Part shown: piece by piece, positions 1 through 5,437 of the stretch
Layout: the number at the start of each line of letters is the position of its first letter
Numbering within the stretch: the stretch's first letter is position 1
Source of the DNA: 20-14-all-45-10 sp964435965
GTDB lineage: Bacteria; Chloroflexota; Dehalococcoidia; GIF9; AB-539-J10
Direction of reading: 5' to 3'
NCBI GenBank assembly: GCA_964435965.1
Contig: CAYTBB010000020.1
Span: 1 to 22,427 of the forward strand
Length of the DNA stretch: 22,427 nucleotides
The notes under the pieces: model-generated
Databases searched by the model: none
What the model was told of the DNA's origin: nothing
Seen by the model: only the letters and a program-made list of their open reading frames with translations
Program-made: the position numbers and the translations under genes

Positions 1-70
1 TACAACTATCATTTTATTCAATGGACTCAGCCAAGGGAGGAATATATTCCTGTTAGTGTCTCAAAATGAA

Positions 71-373
71 TTAGCCGTGTAGTCTATCCACCGGTGAATA
101 ACGTTTGTGACTCTCTATCGCGTCATAGCATCCAACAGCCTGACAATACCTATTCGTCATTGTCAGTGTAGTATGTCCCAGCAAGCTCTGTAGCATAAGG
201 CTATGTCCGCCATTATTTAGCCGCAGAATAGCAAAGACATGAGTAAGCCGAGGATGTAGAGAAGTCCCTTGTTCAACAGAACCCTGTTTATATTTGGTGG
301 TGGCAATGGGCTGGGTTTGAACCAGTGAGATTATTCTAGTTAGGTATTCACTCGACGATTGATGGAAATTACC
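71..373 (-). pseudogene. Tyrosine recombinase (integrase) C-terminal fragment, copy 1
   Basis: An open frame of 100 codons without a clear start ends with TAA at 71-73. Its last ~65 residues read as the C-terminus of a phage-type tyrosine recombinase: HPRLTHVFAI, then LLGHTTLTMTNRY with the box-II GH and the nucleophilic Tyr in the usual spacing, and a terminal SPVDRLHG like many integrases of this type. In the family motif HxxRHxFA the catalytic Arg is expected just before HxFA. Here that position is Thr (RLTHVFA), so the domain is probably dead. The N-terminal domain and the first catalytic Arg are absent, and upstream codons run through a tRNA T-arm-like sequence. It is a relic of the integrase that built this tRNA island. 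An intact homologue would be about 300-400 residues. Confidence 0.85.
299..327 (-). other. tRNA 3'-end-like remnant (possible att site), copy 1
   Basis: On the minus strand this reads as a T-arm (CTGG TTCAAAC CCAG) followed by an acceptor-like end and ACC. It matches the 3' end of the tRNA at 5241-5312 apart from one extra base and a few substitutions. It lies immediately upstream of, and is read through by, the integrase fragment. It is best explained as an old attachment-site junction, although T-arms are similar in all tRNAs. Confidence 0.6.
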
Positions 374-518
374 TTAAAGCCCCGCCCAGGAAGTAAGGCC
401 AAATAACTATGCCAACTATGATCTTCCACCATACTAACTGAGCGTAGGAGATTGTAAACAGCCACCCGATGAACCAGATTACGCCTGCCACAACATTCGA
501 TGCACCGTACTTGTTCAT
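369..518 (-). CDS. Small two-segment membrane protein (49 aa), copy 1
   Basis: This is an unrecognised short gene. ATG at 518-516 is preceded by a strong Shine-Dalgarno sequence (GGAGGATGAT just upstream on the minus strand), and translation runs 49 residues to TAA at 369-371. The product begins MNKYGASNVVAG and is almost entirely hydrophobic. Two membrane-spanning stretches are likely: about residues 9-26 (VVAGVIWFIGWLFTISYA) and 29-46 (LVWWKIIVGIVIWPYFLG), joined by a very short turn. It has no cysteine and ends GGALR. It is divergent from the 87-aa gene at 699 and is preserved without change in the second repeat copy. A role in the mobile element (membrane toxin, superinfection or regulatory peptide) is possible, but nothing in the sequence shows it. 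Confidence 0.7.
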   Translation of the reverse strand: MNKYGASNVVAGVIWFIGWLFTISYAQLVWWKIIVGIVIWPYFLGGALR

Positions 519-646
519 ATCATCCTCCATTTAACCTAATTCTTGCCAATTCTGAATCTTAATTATACCATTCTGGTCTTGTTTTTCCTTTTGGTAAATC
601 ATAAACACCTGGCAACGGGTGGATTTGAATAAGGTTAAGCCCTGAT

Positions 647-666
647 AAATGCATTATAATACATTT
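647..666 (+). promoter_or_regulatory. Palindromic promoter/operator of the DUF5661-like gene, copy 1
   Basis: A 20-bp imperfect palindrome (AAATGCATT...AATACATTT, 9 of 10 pairs match) is centred on a perfect TATAAT -10 hexamer at 655-660. There is no convincing -35 at 17 bp. A repressor or activator bound here would directly control the gene at 699, whose SD AGGAGGTG is at 687-694. The sequence is unchanged at 4917-4936. Confidence 0.6.
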
Positions 667-698
667 GGTGGAGAAGAAGTATTCAAAGGAGGTGCATT

Positions 699-962
699 AT
701 GACCAGTAAAAAACATTTTACCGCTGCGGAAGCTAAACAAATCGGAGAGGCTCTAGGTATTGATTGGAGTAAGTTTGATATTGAACAATATCGCATGGGG
801 CTTGATGTTGAGCTTGAGCATGGTACGGTAGACCAGCACACTAATGTTACCAATGACGATTCTATCATGACAGGAAAAATAGCTTTAGCTCATCTTAACG
901 AATTTCCGGACTATTATACTCGGCTAGACAAAATGGAAAAGGAAGCTGAAGGGAAGCTGTAA
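699..962 (+). CDS. DUF5661-like protein, copy 1
   Basis: An 87-aa soluble acidic protein of unknown function. The pattern FTAAEAKQIGEALGIDW, then DVELEHG, NVTNDD, TGKIALAHLNEFPDYYTRL and a terminal KMEKEAEG matches what I recall of the DUF5661 family, which is often found on phages and mobile elements. ATG at 699 has an excellent SD (AGGAGGTG, 687-694) and a TATAAT promoter element upstream. The second copy at 4969-5232 differs at 13 nucleotides but only two residues (T43K, S55P). That shows selection for the protein sequence. The gene ends 8 bp before the tRNA-like remnant that closes the repeat. It probably belongs to the integrative element core rather than the defence cargo. The family name is from memory; that the gene is real is much more certain. 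Confidence 0.85.
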   Translation: MTSKKHFTAAEAKQIGEALGIDWSKFDIEQYRMGLDVELEHGTVDQHTNVTNDDSIMTGKIALAHLNEFPDYYTRLDKMEKEAEGKL

Positions 963-970
963 AAAATGGG

Positions 971-1046
971 TGGCAGCGGCTGGGTTTGAACCAGCGACCA
1001 AAGGCTTGTTGAGTCCTTGGTCTATTTGAGCCTAAGATTGTCTGCC
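971..1046 (-). pseudogene. Degenerate tRNA (att-like tRNA remnant)
   Basis: The 3' half is nearly identical to the intact tRNA at 5241-5312: 969-1007 against 5239-5277 shows one mismatch in 39, including a perfect T-stem GCTGG/CCAGC. The 5' half is tRNA-like but damaged. The acceptor stem pairs at only 5 of 7 positions (GGCAGAC/CGCTGCC), the D arm is disrupted, and the anticodon loop has an inserted base. It should not be functional. It marks the left boundary of the cargo and is either an attachment-site junction or a decayed duplicate of the tRNA. Confidence 0.75.
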
Positions 1047-1132
1047 GGACTATACCCTATTATGTTTTATATAAGACTGGAGCATGAACAATAGAGCAAA
1101 GAAGAAGCACGCACCAACGCAGAACACTTGTA

Positions 1133-1164
1133 TTGAAAATAGTCATATCAAGTGCTAGACTTGA
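1133..1164 (+). promoter_or_regulatory. Promoter and overlapping operator-like repeat for the cargo genes
   Basis: TTGAAA (1133-1138), a 17-bp spacer and TAGACT (1156-1161) form a plausible sigma-70 promoter for the genes starting at 1201. A perfect inverted repeat TCAAGT-N5-ACTTGA (1148-1164) lies across the -10, as an operator would. The rest of 1047-1200 shows nothing else recognisable. Confidence 0.5.
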
Positions 1165-1200
1165 AATAAAGTAAACATAACACAACCATCGGACGAGCGG

Positions 1201-2304
1201 ATGAGTAGAAAATATTGGTCAAATTTATTTACTGGTAAGACCTGGGAGGAATTTCATAAACATGGAGCCAGTGTTAGCGGATTCAGAGAGCGTAGAAGGA
1301 ATATATCAAAGAGAATTCACCCAGGTGACTATCTCATATGCTACCTTACTGGTCTTGGTAGGTTTATCGGTGTATTAGAGGTTTTATCTGAGAGCTACTT
1401 TGATACCGAGACTCGCATTTGGGAAGACCAGCTTTTCCCCGTAAGGTTTAAGGTGAAGGTGGTACACGCTCTTGATGCTAAGACAGCAGTACCAGTTCAT
1501 GAACTAAAAGACCAGCTATCCATATTTAGAGACGCAAAAACGCCAAGGTCTTGGTCTGGTTTCTTTAGAGGTTCACCAGTTCAATTTGAGCAAAAAGATG
1601 GAGAAACAATAGTAGAAGCAATTAGAAATGCCACTGTGAATCCTGTTGAAAGGGAATTTGATGATAGGAAATACTGGCGACGTCCAAAAATCTATGAGTC
1701 AACGGTTGGAGAAGTAACTGTGCCAGAAGAGGAGGAAGTCGCTACAGAGGAGTTGGAAACTGAGGTCATAAAGACGACACACGAGGAAATGCAGTGGTTA
1801 TTGTTGAAGCTCGGCTCTGATATTGGACTCGATGTTTGGGTAGCAAGGAATGACCGTAATAAGCAATATAATGGTGTTGCTTTCAATAGTATTCCTAATC
1901 TGCGTAGAGAGTTACCGAGGCAGTTTGATGAAGCAACCAACAGAACAATTGAGTTGATAGACGTATTATGGTTACAGAAAGATGCAATTATAGCGGCATT
2001 TGAGGTTGAGCATACTAGCTCTATTTATTCAGGTTTGCTCAGAATGTCAGATTTAATAAGTATGCAACCAAACTTGAAAATAAACTTATACGTCGTAGCA
2101 CCCGATGACCGTAGTGACAAAGTAATTGCTGAGGTTAATAGACCTACGTTTGCAAGATTAAATCCATCCCTCCCCAAGATTTGCAAGTTCATACCCTATT
2201 CACAACTAAAGAAGGAGATTGAGCGAATCGGGCATAGGGTTCGCTATATGAGACCTCAATTTGTTGATGGTTTTGCAGAAAGCTGTGAACCCGATGAAGC
2301 ATAA
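1201..2304 (+). CDS. EVE-like domain / PD-(D/E)XK nuclease-like fusion protein
   Basis: A 367-aa two-domain protein. Residues 1-~150 resemble an EVE/PUA-like fold: KYWSNLFTGKTW at the start, HPGDYLICYLTGLGRFIGVLEV, then IWEDQLFPVRFKV. EVE domains bind modified bases in nucleic acid and are common in modification-dependent restriction proteins. A charged linker (about 170-195, EEEE-rich) leads to a C-terminal domain with a PD-(D/E)XK-like core. D254 lies in ELIDVLWL and E268-V-E270 in AAFEVEHTSSIYSGLLRMSDL, so the usual Lys of ExK is Glu. Inference: it recognises and cuts modified (phage) DNA, a type IV-like restriction factor. It is the first of three cargo genes between the repeats. The start is supported by the domain beginning at once, but the SD is weak (GAGCGG directly before ATG). 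Expression may depend on the promoter/operator at 1133-1164. Confidence 0.8.
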   Translation: MSRKYWSNLFTGKTWEEFHKHGASVSGFRERRRNISKRIHPGDYLICYLTGLGRFIGVLEVLSESYFDTETRIWEDQLFPVRFKVKVVHALDAKTAVPVHELKDQLSIFRDAKTPRSWSGFFRGSPVQFEQKDGETIVEAIRNATVNPVEREFDDRKYWRRPKIYESTVGEVTVPEEEEVATEELETEVIKTTHEEMQWLLLKLGSDIGLDVWVARNDRNKQYNGVAFNSIPNLRRELPRQFDEATNRTIELIDVLWLQKDAIIAAFEVEHTSSIYSGLLRMSDLISMQPNLKINLYVVAPDDRSDKVIAEVNRPTFARLNPSLPKICKFIPYSQLKKEIERIGHRVRYMRPQFVDGFAESCEPDEA

Positions 2305-2375
2305 GATTACACCCATACTGCGTGGGGATAGAATTTAGGTAGTTATGATTAATCTTGTAAATTAAGGGGAATATT

Positions 2376-3653
2376 ATGGCGATAACAAAAATCATAGTAT
2401 CTAACTTTAAGAGCTTCGATAAGATTGATGTCAATATTGGTAATTTTGGAATCCTAATCGGCGCTAACGCATCTGGCAAATCCAATTTCATTCAGGTTTT
2501 CAAATTTGTAAGGGATATATTGAACTTCGGTCTTGAAAACGCAATATCAATGCAAGGGGGACTTGAATACCTTGCCAATGCTAAAGTTGGAGCTGCTCAA
2601 CATATTTCTATAGAAATTAGCAGTGATATAGCCGAAGAGCATATTCCACAAGTATCAAATAAGAGTAGTGCCCTACCAGGTATATCAGTGCTTGAGACTG
2701 TCTATAAATTTGCACTGCGAATTAATGACAGAAAGACTAGATTTGAAATTATCGAAGATAGTCTGACACAGAAATGCAGCTTTCACAGCTTCGTTAAATA
2801 TCGAAGAAAGCCAAAAATTAAGGATGAACTCGGAAGAGGAAGGATTCAACTTAGCAGAGGTAAAGACCAAATAGAATTTACCTTGACACCACCAAAGGGG
2901 TCTAATGTAAAAATTGATGATATATTTCCTTTATTTGCGACACGCACTATAGCAAGACAATATAAGTTAGGAAATAGGGAACTCCTTATAACTACTCCAT
3001 GTCTATACTTCATAGGACCTGGGATAGTGGAAAGTCTTAAGAATATATCAATATATGATTTCGACCCTAAATTATCTAAAAAGCCGCAGGCAATAACTGG
3101 GAGAGCTAAATTAGAGGAAGATGGTAGTAATCTTGCTATTGCTATCAGTAATCTCTTACAAAGCGGGACAAAAAAGCGGAAACTATTTAATTTAATAGGT
3201 GACCTCTTGCCTTCTGTAGACGAACTAGGAATACAAAATCTAGCTAATACGGTCAGTATTAGACTAAGAGAGAAATATTTTGATAATAAATACTTTCCTG
3301 CCTTTTTGATTTCAGATGGTACGATAAACTTAACTGCACTTACTATTGCTTTGTTCTTCGAATCAAACCAGTTCACTATAATTGAAGAACCTGAGAGGAA
3401 TATTCATCCTTACTTAATATCTAGGGTTGTTGAGTTTATGAGAGAAGCTTCTCAAAATACACAGATTATCACTACCACTCATAATCCTGAGATGATAAAA
3501 CACTCAAGCCCTGATGAACTTTTTCTCGTTTCTCGCAACAAGGATGGTTACTCGTCTATTACAAAGCCTGCCAAGAAAAAGGAGATAAAAATATTCTTGA
3601 AAAATGAAATGAGTTTGGATGACCTTTTCACACAAAACCTATTGGAAGTATAG
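2376..3653 (+). CDS. AAA family ATPase (SMC/RecF/OLD-like, AAA15/21 type)
   Basis: A 425-aa ABC-type ATPase. It opens ITKIIVSNFKSFDKIDVNIG, typical of RecF/OLD-like proteins. Walker A is GANASGKS at residues 29-36, a signature-like SDGT at 313-316, Walker B with catalytic Glu in FTIIEEPERNIHP (333-345), and the H-loop His in TTTHNPEMI (369). The middle (about 80-300) lacks the long coiled coil of SMC proteins. Such ATPases act with a TOPRIM or nuclease effector in OLD, Gabija, PARIS and RloAB-type systems. Here the adjacent downstream gene is TOPRIM-like, so a sensor-effector pair is inferred. SD AAGGGGA precedes the ATG. A 71-bp gap separates it from the EVE-nuclease gene, and 4 bp from the next. 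By eye it is much richer in A+T than the housekeeping genes, which fits transfer. Confidence 0.9.
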   Translation: MAITKIIVSNFKSFDKIDVNIGNFGILIGANASGKSNFIQVFKFVRDILNFGLENAISMQGGLEYLANAKVGAAQHISIEISSDIAEEHIPQVSNKSSALPGISVLETVYKFALRINDRKTRFEIIEDSLTQKCSFHSFVKYRRKPKIKDELGRGRIQLSRGKDQIEFTLTPPKGSNVKIDDIFPLFATRTIARQYKLGNRELLITTPCLYFIGPGIVESLKNISIYDFDPKLSKKPQAITGRAKLEEDGSNLAIAISNLLQSGTKKRKLFNLIGDLLPSVDELGIQNLANTVSIRLREKYFDNKYFPAFLISDGTINLTALTIALFFESNQFTIIEEPERNIHPYLISRVVEFMREASQNTQIITTTHNPEMIKHSSPDELFLVSRNKDGYSSITKPAKKKEIKIFLKNEMSLDDLFTQNLLEV

Positions 3654-3657
3654 TTGC

Positions 3658-4200
3658 ATGGTTTTGGATACGTCATACAGAATGCTATATATCCTCATCG
3701 AAGGTGATGATGACGAAAGGTTTGTGAAGACTATACTAAAGCCGCTATTTGAGAATAGCTATAACTATCTGAAACCTTATAAATATGCTCAAAAACCAAA
3801 AAGGAAAGTAGTAAGGTTTATTAGAAGCATCCGCTCTATGAGAGCTGACTTTCTTTGCTTGGCAGACTTCGATAATTCTCCTTGTATAACGCACAGAAAA
3901 AATAAAGTTAGAAAAGAGAAAATAGGAAAAGTCGAAGACTCCAAGATAATAATAGTCAAAAAGGCAATAGAAAGTTGGTATCTAGCTGGTATGAGCGATG
4001 ATTGCTGTAAAAGACTAAGAATACCCATATTGGACACAACCGATAGTGTGAATACAGGGCAACTTAGAGACTTACTTGCACGTAGTAAGTTAGGATGCAC
4101 GGTTAGTTGTAAAATAGAGATATTGCGGAACTACAATCTAGATGTTGCAAAGCTAAAGAGTCAATCTTTTGAACGTTTTCATTGTAAATACCTCTCATGA
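3658..4200 (+). CDS. Small TOPRIM-like protein (effector partner of the ATPase)
   Basis: 180 aa from ATG 3658. A TOPRIM-like arrangement is visible: hydrophobic strand then E15-G in LYILIEGDDDERF, and a DxD motif D70-F-D72 in FLCLADFDNSP. These are the expected metal-binding positions. IVKKAIESWYLAG (about 100-115) resembles the ESW(Y/F)LAG stretch seen in DUF4276/RloB-like proteins. The DUF4276, RloB and AriB (PARIS) families are all possible homes; I cannot choose by eye. It follows the ATPase stop by 4 bp, so the two are probably translated together. Other in-frame ATGs are at 3619 (overlapping the ATPase by 35 bp) and 3682 (starting directly at the domain); all have weak SDs. In related systems the TOPRIM protein is the nuclease. 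It is A+T rich like its neighbour. Confidence 0.75.
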   Translation: MVLDTSYRMLYILIEGDDDERFVKTILKPLFENSYNYLKPYKYAQKPKRKVVRFIRSIRSMRADFLCLADFDNSPCITHRKNKVRKEKIGKVEDSKIIIVKKAIESWYLAGMSDDCCKRLRIPILDTTDSVNTGQLRDLLARSKLGCTVSCKIEILRNYNLDVAKLKSQSFERFHCKYLS

Positions 4201-4221
4201 TGGGTTATTTTGCTACTAAGT

Positions 4222-4263
4222 AGAGCGGGCACAATAAAAGGGAGAACGTATTACCGCTCTCCC
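4222..4263 (+). terminator. Overlapping inverted repeats after the cargo genes
   Basis: Two stems share bases. AGAGCGG (4222-4228) pairs with CCGCTCT (4254-4260), or GGGAGA (4240-4245) pairs with TCTCCC (4258-4263). Only one can form at a time. No U-run follows, so this is a possible weak terminator or element-end structure just before repeat copy 2 at 4271. Confidence 0.35.
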
Positions 4264-4340
4264 CAACTAGTACAACTATCATTTTATTCAATGGACTCAG
4301 CCAAGGGAGGAATATATTCCTGTTAGTGTCTCAAAATGAA

Positions 4341-4643
4341 TTAGCCGTGTAGTCTATCCACCGGTGAATAACGTTTGTGACTCTCTATCGCGTCATAGCA
4401 TCCAACAGCCTGACAATACCTATTCGTCATTGTCAGTGTAGTATGTCCCAGCAAGCTCTGTAGCATAAGGCTATGTCCGCCATTATTTAGCCGCAGAATA
4501 GCAAAGACATGAGTAAGCCGAGGATGTAGAGAAGTCCCTTGTTCAACAGAACCCTGTTTATATTTGGTGGTGGCAATGGGCTGGGTTTGAACCAGTGAGA
4601 TTATTCTAGTTAGGTATTCACTCGACGATTGATGGAAATTACC
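4341..4643 (-). pseudogene. Tyrosine recombinase C-terminal fragment, copy 2
   Basis: This is identical in sequence to the fragment at 71-373, with the same missing N-terminus and the same Thr in place of the catalytic box-II Arg. The truncation therefore predates the homogenisation of the two copies. Neither copy could integrate or excise the island without a helper recombinase. Confidence 0.85.
4569..4597 (-). other. tRNA 3'-end-like remnant (possible att site), copy 2
   Basis: Same sequence as 299-327. It lies about 670 bp from the intact tRNA 3' end, so the 49-aa and DUF5661-like genes form a small unit flanked by two tRNA 3'-end sequences in the same orientation. Confidence 0.6.
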
Positions 4644-4788
4644 TTAAAGCCCCGCCCAGGAAGTAAGGCCAAATAACTATGCCAACTATGATCTTCCACC
4701 ATACTAACTGAGCGTAGGAGATTGTAAACAGCCACCCGATGAACCAGATTACGCCTGCCACAACATTCGATGCACCGTACTTGTTCAT
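4639..4788 (-). CDS. Small two-segment membrane protein (49 aa), copy 2
   Basis: This is identical to the product encoded at 369-518, including the strong GGAGG SD before the ATG at 4788. It is a hydrophobic peptide with two predicted membrane segments and no recognisable family. Identity between copies lies within the 823-bp homogenised tract, so it says nothing about selection on this gene. Confidence 0.7.
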   Translation of the reverse strand: MNKYGASNVVAGVIWFIGWLFTISYAQLVWWKIIVGIVIWPYFLGGALR

Positions 4789-4916
4789 ATCATCCTCCAT
4801 TTAACCTAATTCTTGCCAATTCTGAATCTTAATTATACCATTCTGGTCTTGTTTTTCCTTTTGGTAAATCATAAACACCTGGCAACGGGTGGATTTGAAT
4901 AAGGTTAAGCCCTGAT

Positions 4917-4936
4917 AAATGCATTATAATACATTT
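4917..4936 (+). promoter_or_regulatory. Palindromic promoter/operator of the DUF5661-like gene, copy 2
   Basis: Second copy of the 20-bp imperfect palindrome centred on TATAAT (4925-4930), unchanged from 647-666. Both DUF5661-like genes should therefore respond to the same regulator. Confidence 0.6.
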
Positions 4937-4968
4937 GGTGGAGAAGAAGTATTCAAAGGAGGTGCATT

Positions 4969-5232
4969 ATGACCAGTAAAAAACATTTTACCGCTGCGGA
5001 AGCTAAACAAATCGGAGAGGCTCTAGGTATTGATTGGAGTAAGTTTGATATTGAACAATATCGCATGGGGCTTGATGTTGAGCTTGAGCATGGGAAGGTA
5101 GACCAGCATACCAATGTTACCAATGACGACCCTATCATGACCGGAAAGATAGCTTTAGCCCATCTAAACGAGTTTCCGGACTACTATACTCGGCTAGATA
5201 AAATGGAAAAGGAAGCTGAAGGGAAGCTGTAA
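4969..5232 (+). CDS. DUF5661-like protein, copy 2
   Basis: An 87-aa paralogue of the gene at 699-962, with Lys43 and Pro55 instead of Thr43 and Ser55. From codon 42 onward the DNA differs at 13 positions, 11 of them synonymous third-base changes. The first 41 codons and all upstream DNA are identical. The same SD and palindromic promoter precede it. The stop codon lies 8 bp before the 3' end of the intact tRNA gene, so its transcript runs antisense into the tRNA unless terminated. Function unknown. Confidence 0.87.
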   Translation: MTSKKHFTAAEAKQIGEALGIDWSKFDIEQYRMGLDVELEHGKVDQHTNVTNDDPIMTGKIALAHLNEFPDYYTRLDKMEKEAEGKL

Positions 5233-5240
5233 AAAATCGG

Positions 5241-5312
<72 letters not shown>

Positions 5313-5319
5313 TGAGGGT

Positions 5320-5349
5320 AGTTTACCATCGGCTATCAAAGACGGTCAA
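5320..5349 (-). promoter_or_regulatory. tRNA promoter
   Basis: Minus-strand TTGACC (5349-5344), an 18-bp spacer and TAAACT (5325-5320) end 7 bp before the first base of the tRNA, as expected for a tRNA gene. Confidence 0.65.
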
Positions 5350-5389
5350 ACTAAGTACGATAGGTTTTGTCTTTTTAGTAGTAAAGTCC

Positions 5390-5419
5390 TTGACGAGTCG
5401 GCAGGCAATGAACTATCAT
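5390..5419 (+). promoter_or_regulatory. Promoter of the surface-protein operon
   Basis: TTGACG (5390-5395), an 18-bp spacer and TATCAT (5414-5419) each match the consensus at 5 of 6 bases. The start of transcription would lie about 12 bp before the ATG at 5438, giving a short leader with AGGGA as SD. Confidence 0.65.
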
Positions 5420-5437
5420 GGTTAGTGGGTAGGGAAG

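Larger units (their letters stand above)
1..1007. repeat. Direct repeat copy 1 (left flank of defence cassette)
   Basis: This segment recurs at 4271-5277 with a constant offset of 4270. By direct comparison bases 1-823 are identical to 4271-5093. Then there are 13 substitutions between 824 and 929 and two more at 968 and 984. Homology ends in the tRNA-like sequence after 1007. The repeat carries a recombinase fragment, a 49-aa gene, an 87-aa gene and a tRNA 3' half. Because the match begins at base 1, the repeat may extend left of the window. Confidence 0.97.

Noticed and set aside
683..868. Minus-strand frame opposite the DUF5661-like gene (and its twin at 4953-5138)
   Set aside because: The substitutions between copies are synonymous in the plus-strand gene, so the plus strand is the coding one. 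The minus frame is a shadow.
1..1007. Simple assembly duplication as the only explanation for the direct repeat
   Set aside because: The copies differ at 15 positions in their last ~180 bp and end in different tRNA sequences, so both are real in some genome. An assembly effect on the identical 823 bp cannot be excluded because the window begins inside the repeat.
2305..2375. Separate promoter for the ATPase gene (TTAGGT-17-TAAATT)
   Set aside because: The -35 is poor and the region is A+T rich, so a match this weak is expected by chance.
2846..3376. 176-codon minus-strand frame within the ATPase gene
   Set aside because: It lies wholly opposite conserved ATPase motifs and lacks any recognisable domain.
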